A stretch of 64,000 nucleotides of DNA from positions 62,001 through 126,000 of the forward strand of contig NZ_VRKO01000007.1 in NCBI RefSeq assembly GCF_012271765.1, written 5' to 3'. The DNA is from Erwinia rhapontici (lineage in GTDB: Bacteria > Pseudomonadota > Gammaproteobacteria > Enterobacterales > Enterobacteriaceae). Below the pieces are notes generated by a model. The model searched no databases and had not been told where the DNA came from. It saw only the letters and a list, made by a program, of their open reading frames with translations. Made by a program: the position numbers and the translations under genes. The first letter of the stretch is position 1; each line of letters starts with the position of its first letter. This document shows positions 9,768 to 16,606 of this stretch, piece after piece.

Positions 9768-9816
9768 AAAAAAAGGCGTCCTACCGACATGCCTGAGCAT
9801 GCGGTTGGACGCCTTT
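9768..9816 (-). terminator. Leader attenuator terminator upstream of nasF
   Basis: On the minus strand a 10-bp perfect stem (AAAGGCGTCC at 9807-9816 pairing with GGACGCCTTT at 9772-9781) encloses a 25-nt loop and is followed by a T-run (9768-9774). It lies inside the nasF leader, 25 nt before the start codon. In Klebsiella the equivalent terminator is read through when NasR, in the presence of nitrate or nitrite, binds the upstream leader hairpin. Confidence 0.9.
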
Positions 9817-9848
9817 ATCCAAAGCACTCTTACACCGCCATTGGTGCA
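9811..9848 (-). promoter_or_regulatory. NasR (ANTAR) leader-RNA target: hexaloop hairpin and candidate antiterminator
   Basis: Minus strand 9848-9831 reads TGCACC-AATGGC-GGTGTA: a 6-bp stem with a six-base loop having A at position 1 and G at position 4, the hallmark of ANTAR-protein targets. Just downstream, 9825-9811 (GCTTTGGATAAAGGC) can form a second small hairpin that uses the 5' arm of the terminator, so the two are mutually exclusive. The first hairpin is clear; the second has a loop that does not match the A1/G4 pattern in the pairing I can draw, so its exact register is uncertain. Confidence 0.72.
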
Positions 9849-9876
9849 AAAATGCGTCATTATGTTTTTTTAGTCA

Positions 9877-9892
9877 TGCAAGCGATGTGCCA
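9877..9892 (-). promoter_or_regulatory. Sigma54 (RpoN) promoter of the nas operon
   Basis: Minus strand reads TGGCAC-ATCGC-TTGCA, an exact match to the -24/-12 consensus TGGCAC-N5-TTGCA. Transcription would start around 9866, giving a leader of about 125 nt that contains the hexaloop hairpin and terminator. This matches the known NtrC-dependent expression of nasF in Klebsiella. Confidence 0.9.
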
Positions 9893-9977
9893 GGTCAGGA
9901 GAGGAAGGAATAACCGCATGGTGTCAGGCGTTTGCCGTGCGGATTATCCTGTTGAGAAGTTCACAGCGAACGACCCG

Positions 9978-10016
9978 TGCCCCATTGCGAAGCACAGAGT
10001 GCCCACTGTTTGTGCA
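9978..10016 (-). promoter_or_regulatory. Two candidate NtrC enhancer sites upstream of nasF
   Basis: Two 17-bp elements resemble the NtrC consensus TGCAC-N7-GTGCA: TGCACAAACAGTGGGCA (10016-10000, 9 of 10 conserved positions) and TGCTTCGCAATGGGGCA (9994-9978, weaker). Their centres are 22 bp apart, two helical turns, and about 100-120 bp upstream of the sigma54 promoter, the usual enhancer spacing. Inferred from sequence only. Confidence 0.6.
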
Positions 10017-10020
10017 AGTA

Positions 10021-11307
10021 TTACTCTGCGCGTGACGTAAAAGCGGCGGCCACGGAGAGCAGTGCGATGGCAACATCGGCAATACGTCTGTTCTGGTCCA
10101 TCGCCATCTTACGCAGGGTCTGCCAGGCCTGCTCTTCGTTATAGTTGTGGTGACGCATCAGCAACACCTTGGCCTGGTCAATCTGTTTACGTTCATTCAG
10201 CGTGGCACGCATCGCAGCCAGCTCGTTGTCCTGGGCCTGTAACCTCTCGGACTGGGCCTGAACCAGCTCCAGTACTGAACGTCCCAACTGCGGTGTCAGT
10301 CCCCCGCTATCCAGTTGCTGTACCTCTTGCTGAAACCCGTCGCGCCCTGCCACATAAACGCTGTACGCTGAGCGATTTTCAAGCCCGCTGACCGCCTGAT
10401 GGATATCCTCTTCCTGCTCCTCGCGCCGGGTTTCAGCACGGCGTATGCTGTCGTGACAGCAGCGGGTCAGGTGGTGCGCCAGGCCATCTTCGATCACCTT
10501 CAGGCCGTCGATACGACGGGTCATCAGCTGATACCAGCGCAGGGCCATCTCTGTCCCTCCGGCTTCCGGCGTTGTGCGTGTGCAGGCAATGCGCCGCAGC
10601 CGTTCGACATCACTGTCGCAGGTGGCAATGCTGCGCCAGCGTTGCAGGTTTTCCTCATCGGCAAACTGGCTGAAGCTGGAAAAACAGCGCTCCTGTGCAC
10701 CGATCAGCGCCACCATCCTCTCGCTCTGCTCCTGGCTGAATTCACCCGCGGCGTAACCGGCAGATCCGGTGGCTCTTTCTTGCCCTGCCAGCTCTTTCCC
10801 CTGAATAAAGCTGAACATAGCAATCAGGGCGCGGGATACTTCAGGGTCAGAAGCGGTATCGATCATTTCAAAAGCGAGGTTCAGCAACTGCCGGATAATG
10901 TGATTGAACTGTGCCATGGCCTGGGCGTGGCTAAGCGTGAACTGGCGGATGGCATCCCGCAGCGCGGGCAGCTCGCTCAGCGCGTAGATCGCAGAGGCAA
11001 TCCTGCTGAATACCCGGCTGCTGCCCTGTGATGCGTTCTCCGGAGAGGGAATGGCGGGCAGTTTTGCCATCATACTGGCGATGATCTGGCTGACCTGGCG
11101 TGCACGCTGGGGGAGTTCGTCGCCAAACATCCGTCCCTTAGAACAGAGCCAGATATTGCTGGCACCGCGTTCGCGCTGCAGTTCATGGATAAGCTGGCTG
11201 ATGATGGCTGTCAGATGGCCGGTATGGAGCAAATTACGCAGATTAGCAATTTCACACTGTCGCGATGCTGTCAGGTACATAAGCGGTGAAGGTGTGGTGG
11301 CACGCAT
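10021..11307 (-). CDS. nasR: Nitrate-responsive transcription antiterminator NasR
   Basis: 428-aa cytoplasmic regulator. The N-terminal two thirds match the NIT nitrate/nitrite-sensing domain (HELQRERGASNIWLCSKG near 42-60 with the conserved Q-RE-G-S), and the C-terminal 60 residues are an ANTAR RNA-binding domain (LNERKQIDQAKVLLMRHHNY, then EEQAWQTLRKMAMDQN and IADVAIALL). In Klebsiella, nitrate-bound NasR binds the nasF leader and prevents terminator formation. The gene sits directly upstream of that leader on the same strand. Start ATG at 11307 has GGAGAG 8 nt upstream. It is slightly longer than I recall for Klebsiella NasR, with the extra length mostly at the N-terminus. Confidence 0.95.
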   Translation of the reverse strand: MRATTPSPLMYLTASRQCEIANLRNLLHTGHLTAIISQLIHELQRERGASNIWLCSKGRMFGDELPQRARQVSQIIASMMAKLPAIPSPENASQGSSRVFSRIASAIYALSELPALRDAIRQFTLSHAQAMAQFNHIIRQLLNLAFEMIDTASDPEVSRALIAMFSFIQGKELAGQERATGSAGYAAGEFSQEQSERMVALIGAQERCFSSFSQFADEENLQRWRSIATCDSDVERLRRIACTRTTPEAGGTEMALRWYQLMTRRIDGLKVIEDGLAHHLTRCCHDSIRRAETRREEQEEDIHQAVSGLENRSAYSVYVAGRDGFQQEVQQLDSGGLTPQLGRSVLELVQAQSERLQAQDNELAAMRATLNERKQIDQAKVLLMRHHNYNEEQAWQTLRKMAMDQNRRIADVAIALLSVAAAFTSRAE

Positions 11308-11401
11308 TAGACGCTCTCCAGCGATGAAATTGGATAAGCGTATTAAGCATAATGTGTGCCACTTATAAAATGTGTTGCACCATCAGCGCGCGATCAGGCG
11401 A

Positions 11402-11674
11402 CTATTTCTTCCCCTGCCAGTTGCCCCAGGGGCCGTCTGCCGGGGCTTCTTCCACCTCATCCAGTGAAGCAATGTACAACTCTTCGACTTCTTTACGCGC
11501 CCATGGAGTGCGGCGCAGGAATTTCAGGCTGGATTTAATGCTCGGATCGCTTTTGAAACAGTTGATATTGACGCGCTTCGCCAGCGCCTCCCAGCCATAA
11601 CGCGCTTGCAGCGCAGTTAACAGGGCTTCCAGCGTCAGGCCATGCAAAGGATCTTTTGGGGTATGAGAGGTCAT
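11402..11674 (-). CDS. VF530 family DNA-binding protein
   Basis: 90-aa small basic protein of the VF530 (DUF2132) family: [20 protein letters not shown], then [20 protein letters not shown] and [11 protein letters not shown] are family hallmarks. The solved VF530 fold is helical and DNA-binding; the cellular role is unknown. I start it at the ATG at 11674 ([12 protein letters not shown]), because the 21 extra upstream residues are not family-like. The C-terminal extension is acidic ([12 protein letters not shown]). It lies alone between nasR and the GTPase gene. Confidence 0.85.
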   Translation of the reverse strand: MTSHTPKDPLHGLTLEALLTALQARYGWEALAKRVNINCFKSDPSIKSSLKFLRRTPWARKEVEELYIASLDEVEEAPADGPWGNWQGKK

Positions 11675-11751
11675 TGTGGTGTCCGGCGAGTCTGAAGAAA
11701 TTGCGCACACGATACTGAGCGCCAACGCCAGATGCAATAATTAACCGGGTA

Positions 11752-11769
11752 CCTGCCGTCCCTGGCAGG
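11752..11769 (-). terminator. Hairpin after the COG0523 GTPase gene
   Basis: CCTGCC-(GTCCCT)-GGCAGG stem-loop just past the stop of the minus-strand GTPase gene. On the minus strand the following sequence is only moderately T-rich, so terminator function is plausible rather than clear. Confidence 0.4.
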
Positions 11770-11774
11770 GGTGA

Positions 11775-12998
11775 TCAGTTAAACCAGGCGGGAACCGGGT
11801 CGTGCAATCTGGCCCAGCTCTGCGGGCCAGCCGCCATCTCACTCTCCGTCAGCAGTGCGTTATCCAACTGCTGACGCAGCCTGGCTTCATCCATCTCTAT
11901 GCCGATAAATACCAGTTCCTGTCGGGCATCCCCGATGCCTTCCTGCCAGTGGTGCATAATGTCCAGCAGGGACTCCTCATCCTGTGGCCAGCGTTCGCGT
12001 GGCACGCTGACCCACCAGCTACCCGCCATCCCCTGACGTGCCACGCCCCCAGCCTGCGACCAGTTGCCGGCATAACCAGGCCGTGATGCCAGCCAGAAAT
12101 AGCCTTTCGAACGCACGACGCCTGGCAGTGTTGCGGAAAATAATGCCCAGAAACGCTCGGGGTGAAACGGGCGACGGGCGCGCCAGACAAAGTTGCTGAT
12201 ACCGTACTCTTCGGTTTCCGGGACATGGGTGCCGCGTAACTCCTGCATCCAGCCCGGAGCCTGTGCCGCCTCGTCAAAGTCAAACAGACCGGTACTCAGT
12301 ACCCGGTCCAGCGGAACTTCACCAAAACGGGCACATTCAATGCGTGCGCGGGGGTTGAGGCTGCGCAGGATGGCAAATAACCGTGTGCGCTGATCGGGGT
12401 TGATGAGATCGATTTTGTTCAGTATCAGTACGTCGCAGAATTCAATCTGCTCAATCAGCAGATCGACGACCGAGCGTTCATCGCCCTCACCCAGCGACTC
12501 ACCGCGTGAACGGATGCTGTCACGGGATTCATAGTCGTGCAGGAAATTGTAGCCATCGACAACGGTCACCATGGTATCCAGGCGTGCCACGGCGGACAGG
12601 CTCTCCCCGGTTTCATCTTCGAACGTAAAGGTTTCCGCGACTGGCAGGGGTTCTGAAATGCCGGTCGATTCGATCACCAGCTGATCGAAGCGTCCTTCGC
12701 GTGCCAGGCGGTTTACTTCAAGCAGCAGATCTTCGCGCAATGTGCAGCAGATGCAACCGTTGCTCATCTCCACCAGCTTCTCGTCGGTGCGCGACAGCTC
12801 TGCACCCCCGTCGCGCACCAGTGACGCATCAATATTCACTTCCGACATATCGTTGACGATCACCGCCACGCGGCGCCCTTCACGGTTGTTCAGGATATGG
12901 TTAAGCAGTGTCGTTTTCCCGGCCCCGAGAAAACCCGACAAAACGGTTACGGGCAGGCGGGTATCGTTACCGGGTAAAGCGTATTTTTCTTGCATCAT
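11775..12998 (-). CDS. COG0523 (CobW/ZigA-type) zinc metallochaperone GTPase
   Basis: 407-aa G3E GTPase. Walker [13 protein letters not shown] (about 21-32), [11 protein letters not shown], the metal-binding CxCC motif GCICCT, the ESTGISEP switch and the guanine motif NKIDL are all visible, and a CobW C-terminal domain follows (HPERFWALF). Proteins of this group deliver or allocate zinc when it is scarce. A perfect palindrome matching overlapping Zur boxes lies 66-90 bp upstream (13064-13087), supporting induction by zinc starvation. A second, divergent member of the family is at 58667-59860, also with a Zur box. Client protein unknown. Confidence 0.9.
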   Translation of the reverse strand: MMQEKYALPGNDTRLPVTVLSGFLGAGKTTLLNHILNNREGRRVAVIVNDMSEVNIDASLVRDGGAELSRTDEKLVEMSNGCICCTLREDLLLEVNRLAREGRFDQLVIESTGISEPLPVAETFTFEDETGESLSAVARLDTMVTVVDGYNFLHDYESRDSIRSRGESLGEGDERSVVDLLIEQIEFCDVLILNKIDLINPDQRTRLFAILRSLNPRARIECARFGEVPLDRVLSTGLFDFDEAAQAPGWMQELRGTHVPETEEYGISNFVWRARRPFHPERFWALFSATLPGVVRSKGYFWLASRPGYAGNWSQAGGVARQGMAGSWWVSVPRERWPQDEESLLDIMHHWQEGIGDARQELVFIGIEMDEARLRQQLDNALLTESEMAAGPQSWARLHDPVPAWFN

Positions 12999-13063
12999 GA
13001 CATCCTCTCAGGCGTTGACAGCGTGTTTGCGCCGGGCAGTACCGGGCCATCCGCATAAACATT

Positions 13064-13087
13064 ATTGTTATGTTATAACATAACAAT
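13064..13087. promoter_or_regulatory. Double Zur box (24-bp perfect palindrome)
   Basis: Bases 13064-13087 form a perfect 24-bp palindrome built on the centre ATGTTATAACAT. It contains two overlapping copies of the Zur core TGTTAT-N3-ATAACA, at 13066-13080 and 13071-13085, offset by 5 bp. It sits upstream of the minus-strand COG0523 GTPase gene, so Zur with zinc should repress it. Confidence 0.8.
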
Positions 13088-13131
13088 TGAAGCTGTCATC
13101 CCTTACCTTCCACAGGGTGTCTTTTATTTTT

Positions 13132-14097
13132 CTATCGGTTTGCCGCCATAATCGCCAGCTGAGTGATGCCCCGGAGTTGCAGGTCCTTCGCCGCTTTTGC
13201 CGCGCGGATCCCGCTGGCGCACACCAGAACGATGCGGCAATCCGCAGGGGGCTGCCAGTGATTGAGTTCCTCAGGCAGCACCCGGTGAACGTGACTCGCC
13301 ACGCTGTCGGGGGCTTCCTCGCGGCTACGCAGTTCAACAATACAGTCTTCACTGTTCAGCAGGTGGCGATCGATAAACGGCACGACAGGTTGGTCAGGCT
13401 CACCGGCACCGTCAAAACGGAACGGGCGGAAATGCCACGTGGTGAAATCGCAATTGATCAGACAGCCCAGCGGTGAAGGCGTCAGCCCGAGCAGAATACT
13501 GAGGGTCATCTGCGCCTGCATGGCACCCAGCGTGGCCACCGCCGGGCCCATGACACCTGCCGTGTTACAGTTCGCCGCGCTGCCCGGAAGTTGTGGGAAC
13601 AGGGCACGATAACTCGGGGCAGTGCCACAGAAGCCCCCAACATAGCCCTGACGACCGAGTACCGAGGCGCTGACCAGCGGAATATGACGCGGTTGACAGG
13701 TATCGGAAAGCAGATAGGTGACGGCAAAATTATCGGCGGCATCGATCGCCAGATCGATACCGTCCAGCGCGTCGGCCATCATGCTGGCACTCAGTGCCTG
13801 CGGCCGTGCATCGACTACGCAGTCCGGGTTACGTGCATTGAGTGCACGCTGCGCGCAGTCGACTTTACGCTTCCCGCAGTCCTGCATACTGTACAGCGTC
13901 TGGCGGTGCAGGTTGTGCTCCTCTACCCGGTCCCCGTCATACACCCTGATGTAGCCCACCCCGGCCCCGGCCAGCAGTGGCAGCAGTGTGGCACCCAGCC
14001 CGCCAGCACCGATCACCAGCACGCGGGCTTGCAGCAGGGCCTGTTGCCCTGCCTCGCCGATCTCAGGCAGCATGGTTTGTCGTTGATATCGGTCCAT
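13132..14097 (-). CDS. thiF: ThiF-type adenylyltransferase with C-terminal rhodanese domain
   Basis: 321 aa. The N-terminal 245 residues are an E1-like ThiF/MoeB domain: RYQRQTMLPEIG, nucleotide loop VIGAGGLGATLLPLLAGAG, and catalytic-cysteine region NCNTAGVMGP (Cys near 184). It adenylates and thiolates the C-terminus of ThiS. The zinc-ribbon CxxC pairs of E. coli ThiF are missing (TAPSYRA where CYRC is expected; no CPVC later). Residues about 250-321 look like a rhodanese domain with the loop CASGIR (C-x4-R), which could supply the persulfide that ThiI gives in E. coli. It starts 3 nt after the thiG stop. MoeB-type function is possible but the operon argues for thiamin. Confidence 0.85.
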   Translation of the reverse strand: MDRYQRQTMLPEIGEAGQQALLQARVLVIGAGGLGATLLPLLAGAGVGYIRVYDGDRVEEHNLHRQTLYSMQDCGKRKVDCAQRALNARNPDCVVDARPQALSASMMADALDGIDLAIDAADNFAVTYLLSDTCQPRHIPLVSASVLGRQGYVGGFCGTAPSYRALFPQLPGSAANCNTAGVMGPAVATLGAMQAQMTLSILLGLTPSPLGCLINCDFTTWHFRPFRFDGAGEPDQPVVPFIDRHLLNSEDCIVELRSREEAPDSVASHVHRVLPEELNHWQPPADCRIVLVCASGIRAAKAAKDLQLRGITQLAIMAANR

Positions 14098-14100
14098 CCG

Positions 14101-14871
14101 TTATGGCTCCCGTGAGAGAAATTGCGCCATACCAAAAATCGGCGTGGAGGCGCTGGCCATATCACGGCGCTCTACCAGGCCGGCATGACAGGCATCGTGA
14201 CCGGCGTGGATAGCGGCAGAAAACGCCCCGGCCATGCGTACCGGATCCTGTGCTTTGGCCACGGCCGTATTCAGCAGGATACCGTCAAAGCCCATTTCCA
14301 TTGCCTGTGCAGCCTGGCTGGGTGCGCCGATCCCGGCATCGATAATCAGTGGAATGCCTTTAAACCAGGCACGCATTGAACGCAGCCCCTCAATGTTGCG
14401 TAACCCCTGGCCGGAGCCAATCGGCGCGCCCCACGGCATCAGCAGCTCACAGCCCGCTTCAATCAGCTTTTCGCCGAGGATCAGATCTTCCGTGGTATAG
14501 GGAAACACCTGGAATCCCTCAGCGCACAGGATGCGGGCGGCTTCCACCAGGGCAAAGGGGTCGGGTTGCAGCGTATCAGCGTGACCAATCACCTCCAGTT
14601 TTATCCAGCGGGTATTAAAGACTTCGCGCGCCATATGCGCCGTGGTCACCGCCTCTTTTACACTATGACATCCTGCGGTATTGGGCAGCACCCGCTTGTT
14701 CAGCCCGGTTAGCAGGTCGCGAAATGCCGCACCCTGCCGCCCTTCACGGCGCAGACTGACGGTAATGATTTCGCTGCCGGAGGCCTCAATCGCCTGTTGC
14801 AGGATCGCCGGAGAGGGATACCCGGCAGTGCCGAGCAAAAAACGTGACTGCGGAATAAAATCGTAAAACAT
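14101..14871 (-). CDS. thiG: Thiazole synthase ThiG
   Basis: 256-aa TIM-barrel enzyme forming the thiazole phosphate ring of thiamin from deoxyxylulose 5-phosphate, dehydroglycine and ThiS thiocarboxylate. The Schiff-base lysine lies in WIKLEVIG (K91); phosphate-binding glycines appear at [16 protein letters not shown] and [12 protein letters not shown]. Start ATG at 14871 follows the thiS stop by 3 nt. Dehydroglycine is presumably supplied by ThiO encoded in the same operon rather than by ThiH. Confidence 0.96.
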   Translation of the reverse strand: MFYDFIPQSRFLLGTAGYPSPAILQQAIEASGSEIITVSLRREGRQGAAFRDLLTGLNKRVLPNTAGCHSVKEAVTTAHMAREVFNTRWIKLEVIGHADTLQPDPFALVEAARILCAEGFQVFPYTTEDLILGEKLIEAGCELLMPWGAPIGSGQGLRNIEGLRSMRAWFKGIPLIIDAGIGAPSQAAQAMEMGFDGILLNTAVAKAQDPVRMAGAFSAAIHAGHDACHAGLVERRDMASASTPIFGMAQFLSREP

Positions 14872-14874
14872 GTT

Positions 14875-15072
14875 TTACCCTCCCTGCATCGGTGATAACA
14901 CTTCAAGCTCACAGCCTGCGGTCAGTGGCTGTGTTTCATAGCGCGAGCGTGGGACGAACTCGCCGTTAAGGGCGCTGGCCACGCAGCCCGCATCCATCTG
15001 CTGTTCACGCAAAAGTTCCGCCAGCGTGCGGGCGGTGGTGTCGATCGGGAGGCCGTTAAGCTGGATTTTCAT
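14875..15072 (-). CDS. thiS: Sulfur carrier protein ThiS
   Basis: 65-aa ubiquitin-fold carrier ending in the required GG (SPMQGG), which is adenylated by ThiF and converted to a thiocarboxylate. LNGEFVPRSRYE is a family-typical segment. The ATG overlaps the thiO stop (ATGA, 15069-15072), so translation is probably coupled. Confidence 0.95.
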   Translation of the reverse strand: MKIQLNGLPIDTTARTLAELLREQQMDAGCVASALNGEFVPRSRYETQPLTAGCELEVLSPMQGG

Positions 15073-16001
15073 ATCAGGTTTTCCTGCTGCAGTTGCAGCA
15101 TCAGTTTTTCCGCCATGACTGGCGCGAGAAGAAAGCCGTGGCGATACATGCCGTTCAGGGACCAGACGCCGTTCTGGTAGCGAATGGCGGGGATATTATT
15201 GTGATAAGCGGGGCGCAACCCGGTGCCGCTTTCCAGTATCCGCGCTTCAGCCAGCGCAGGGTGGATAGCCCAGGCGGCGCTGAGCAGTTCCATCATGGCG
15301 CGTGCGCTGATCGGGCTGTTATCGTCGCTTTCCACCATCGTTGCACCCAGCATAAAGCGCCCTCCGGCACGCGGCACCAGATAGCAGGGAAAACGGGGAT
15401 GCAGCAGGCGGATGGGGCGTGAGAACTGCACCTCTTCACTGTGCAGGATCAGCATCTCCCCGCGTACGGCGCGTAGCTCAGGCAGATCAGGGGCTGCATG
15501 AATCCCCCGGCAGTCAATGACTGTCCCGCCGGGATTGCCCGTATGAAAAGGAATACCCCTGCGTTGCAGGGTCGCCCGTAGCTGGTGCAGCGCACTGCGT
15601 GGATCAAGGTGTGCTTCCCCGGCAAAGAACAGCCCACGGGCAAAACGCCCTTCCAGCGCGGGTTCCAGCGATGCCGGCTCTACCCACTGATGCGCCCGCG
15701 TCATGCGGGCAAAACGGCTGAGTTCGGGGGTATCACGTGCGGGTGCCACCACCAGAGTGCCGTGATGTTCCACTCCCTGAATGCGGGCCGACCACCAGGG
15801 CGCGGAACGCTGACCCAGTGCGATCACCTCTTCGGGGGCACTTTCACCTTCGCACCAGGGGGCGAGCATACCGCCCGCCCAGTGCGATGCGGCACAGTGC
15901 TGCTCTGCGGTGATCACTTCAACGGATTCACCCCGTTCAGCAAGTAACGTGGCAACACAAAGCCCGGCGACGCCATCACCGATCACCGACCAGCGGCTCA
16001 T
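15069..16001 (-). CDS. thiO: Glycine oxidase ThiO
   Basis: 310-aa FAD-dependent oxidase of the DAO family; it makes the dehydroglycine used by ThiG. The dinucleotide motif is SVIGDGVAGLCVATLLAERG (residues 4-23), with GGMLAPWCEGE and the C-terminal LNGMYRHGFLLAPV typical for ThiO. I use the ATG at 16001; a TTG at 16022 would add seven residues. Neither has a good ribosome-binding site, but a 16-codon leader ORF ends in a TGA overlapping this ATG, suggesting coupled initiation. First gene of thiO-thiS-thiG-thiF. Confidence 0.92.
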   Translation of the reverse strand: MSRWSVIGDGVAGLCVATLLAERGESVEVITAEQHCAASHWAGGMLAPWCEGESAPEEVIALGQRSAPWWSARIQGVEHHGTLVVAPARDTPELSRFARMTRAHQWVEPASLEPALEGRFARGLFFAGEAHLDPRSALHQLRATLQRRGIPFHTGNPGGTVIDCRGIHAAPDLPELRAVRGEMLILHSEEVQFSRPIRLLHPRFPCYLVPRAGGRFMLGATMVESDDNSPISARAMMELLSAAWAIHPALAEARILESGTGLRPAYHNNIPAIRYQNGVWSLNGMYRHGFLLAPVMAEKLMLQLQQENLI

Positions 16002-16048
16002 GATGTGCGGTTTCCGGTACAAATAAAGGGGGGAATAAAGGGTTTCAC
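15998..16048 (-). CDS. Short leader ORF overlapping the thiO start
   Basis: GTG start at 16048-16046, GAGAGG 5 nt upstream, 16 codons (MKPFIPPFICTGNRTS), TGA at 16000-15998 overlapping the thiO ATG as ATGA. The Shine-Dalgarno region repeats the riboswitch sequence TGAGAGGCTAA. thiO itself lacks a good ribosome-binding site. Function as a translation-coupling leader peptide is inferred. Confidence 0.45.
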   Translation of the reverse strand: MKPFIPPFICTGNRTS

Positions 16049-16163
16049 GTTAGCCTCTCAATCGATGCGGAGACCCGTGATACAGAGTAAGGAAAAGACG
16101 GGGATGATCAGAAACCAGCCCACGTGGCAGGTACCCTGGCGGCGATACTGTTCGCCATCGGGT

Positions 16164-16278
16164 ACGCGTCTTCCTACGCCAGTATCAACTGGGTCAGGTT
16201 CTAAGGGTCGCTAAGCCGCGAAAAATCGCTCATTAGCCTCTCAGTCTCTCTGGCGAGACTCCCCTGACAGGGACTAGT
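16164..16278 (-). ncRNA. TPP riboswitch (THI element)
   Basis: The minus strand contains the conserved THI-box segments in order: GGGGAGTC, ACTGAGAGGCTAATGAG, GACCCTTAGAACCTGA and ACTGGCGTAGGAA. These make the pyrimidine- and pyrophosphate-sensing arms. It lies about 160 nt upstream of thiO. TPP binding should shut off the thi operon; an obvious terminator between the aptamer and thiO is not visible, so control of translation initiation is more likely. Confidence 0.93.
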
Positions 16279-16365
16279 TGTATTTTACCGGGTGACAATC
16301 GTCAAGTGACATGAGGTTTTCGTACGAAAAAAGCTATGTAAAATGAGACGGTGAAATTTTTTTTA

Positions 16366-16379
16366 ATTGAATGCTCAAT
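16366..16379. promoter_or_regulatory. Candidate BetI operator upstream of betT
   Basis: ATTGA-ATGC-TCAAT is an imperfect palindrome resembling BetI operators (ATTGAACGTTCAAT). It is about 230 bp upstream of the betT start. No betI gene is in the window, so any BetI would be encoded elsewhere. Confidence 0.4.
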
Positions 16380-16606
16380 CAATAAAAACTATCATTCCTG
16401 TTCTTGTTTACACAAAATTTACTTTCAGGGGGCGACGTAGATCAAAAACACTAACGATTAATCAATATATTACACCTGATAATCACCCTGATGGTTCTCC
16501 CAGTGTAATTAGCGGATATACGGCGGATGTTACCCAGTATGCGCTAATGCGCGCTTCGCAGAGCGGACTTCAGGTTATTTTCTTGAGCATTTTTTGCGGA
16601 GACATT

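Noticed and set aside
9831-9848. NtrC site reading of TGCACC-N6-GGTGTA
   Set aside because: The spacing is one base longer than the NtrC consensus and the element lies downstream of the sigma54 promoter, so the RNA hexaloop explanation is better.
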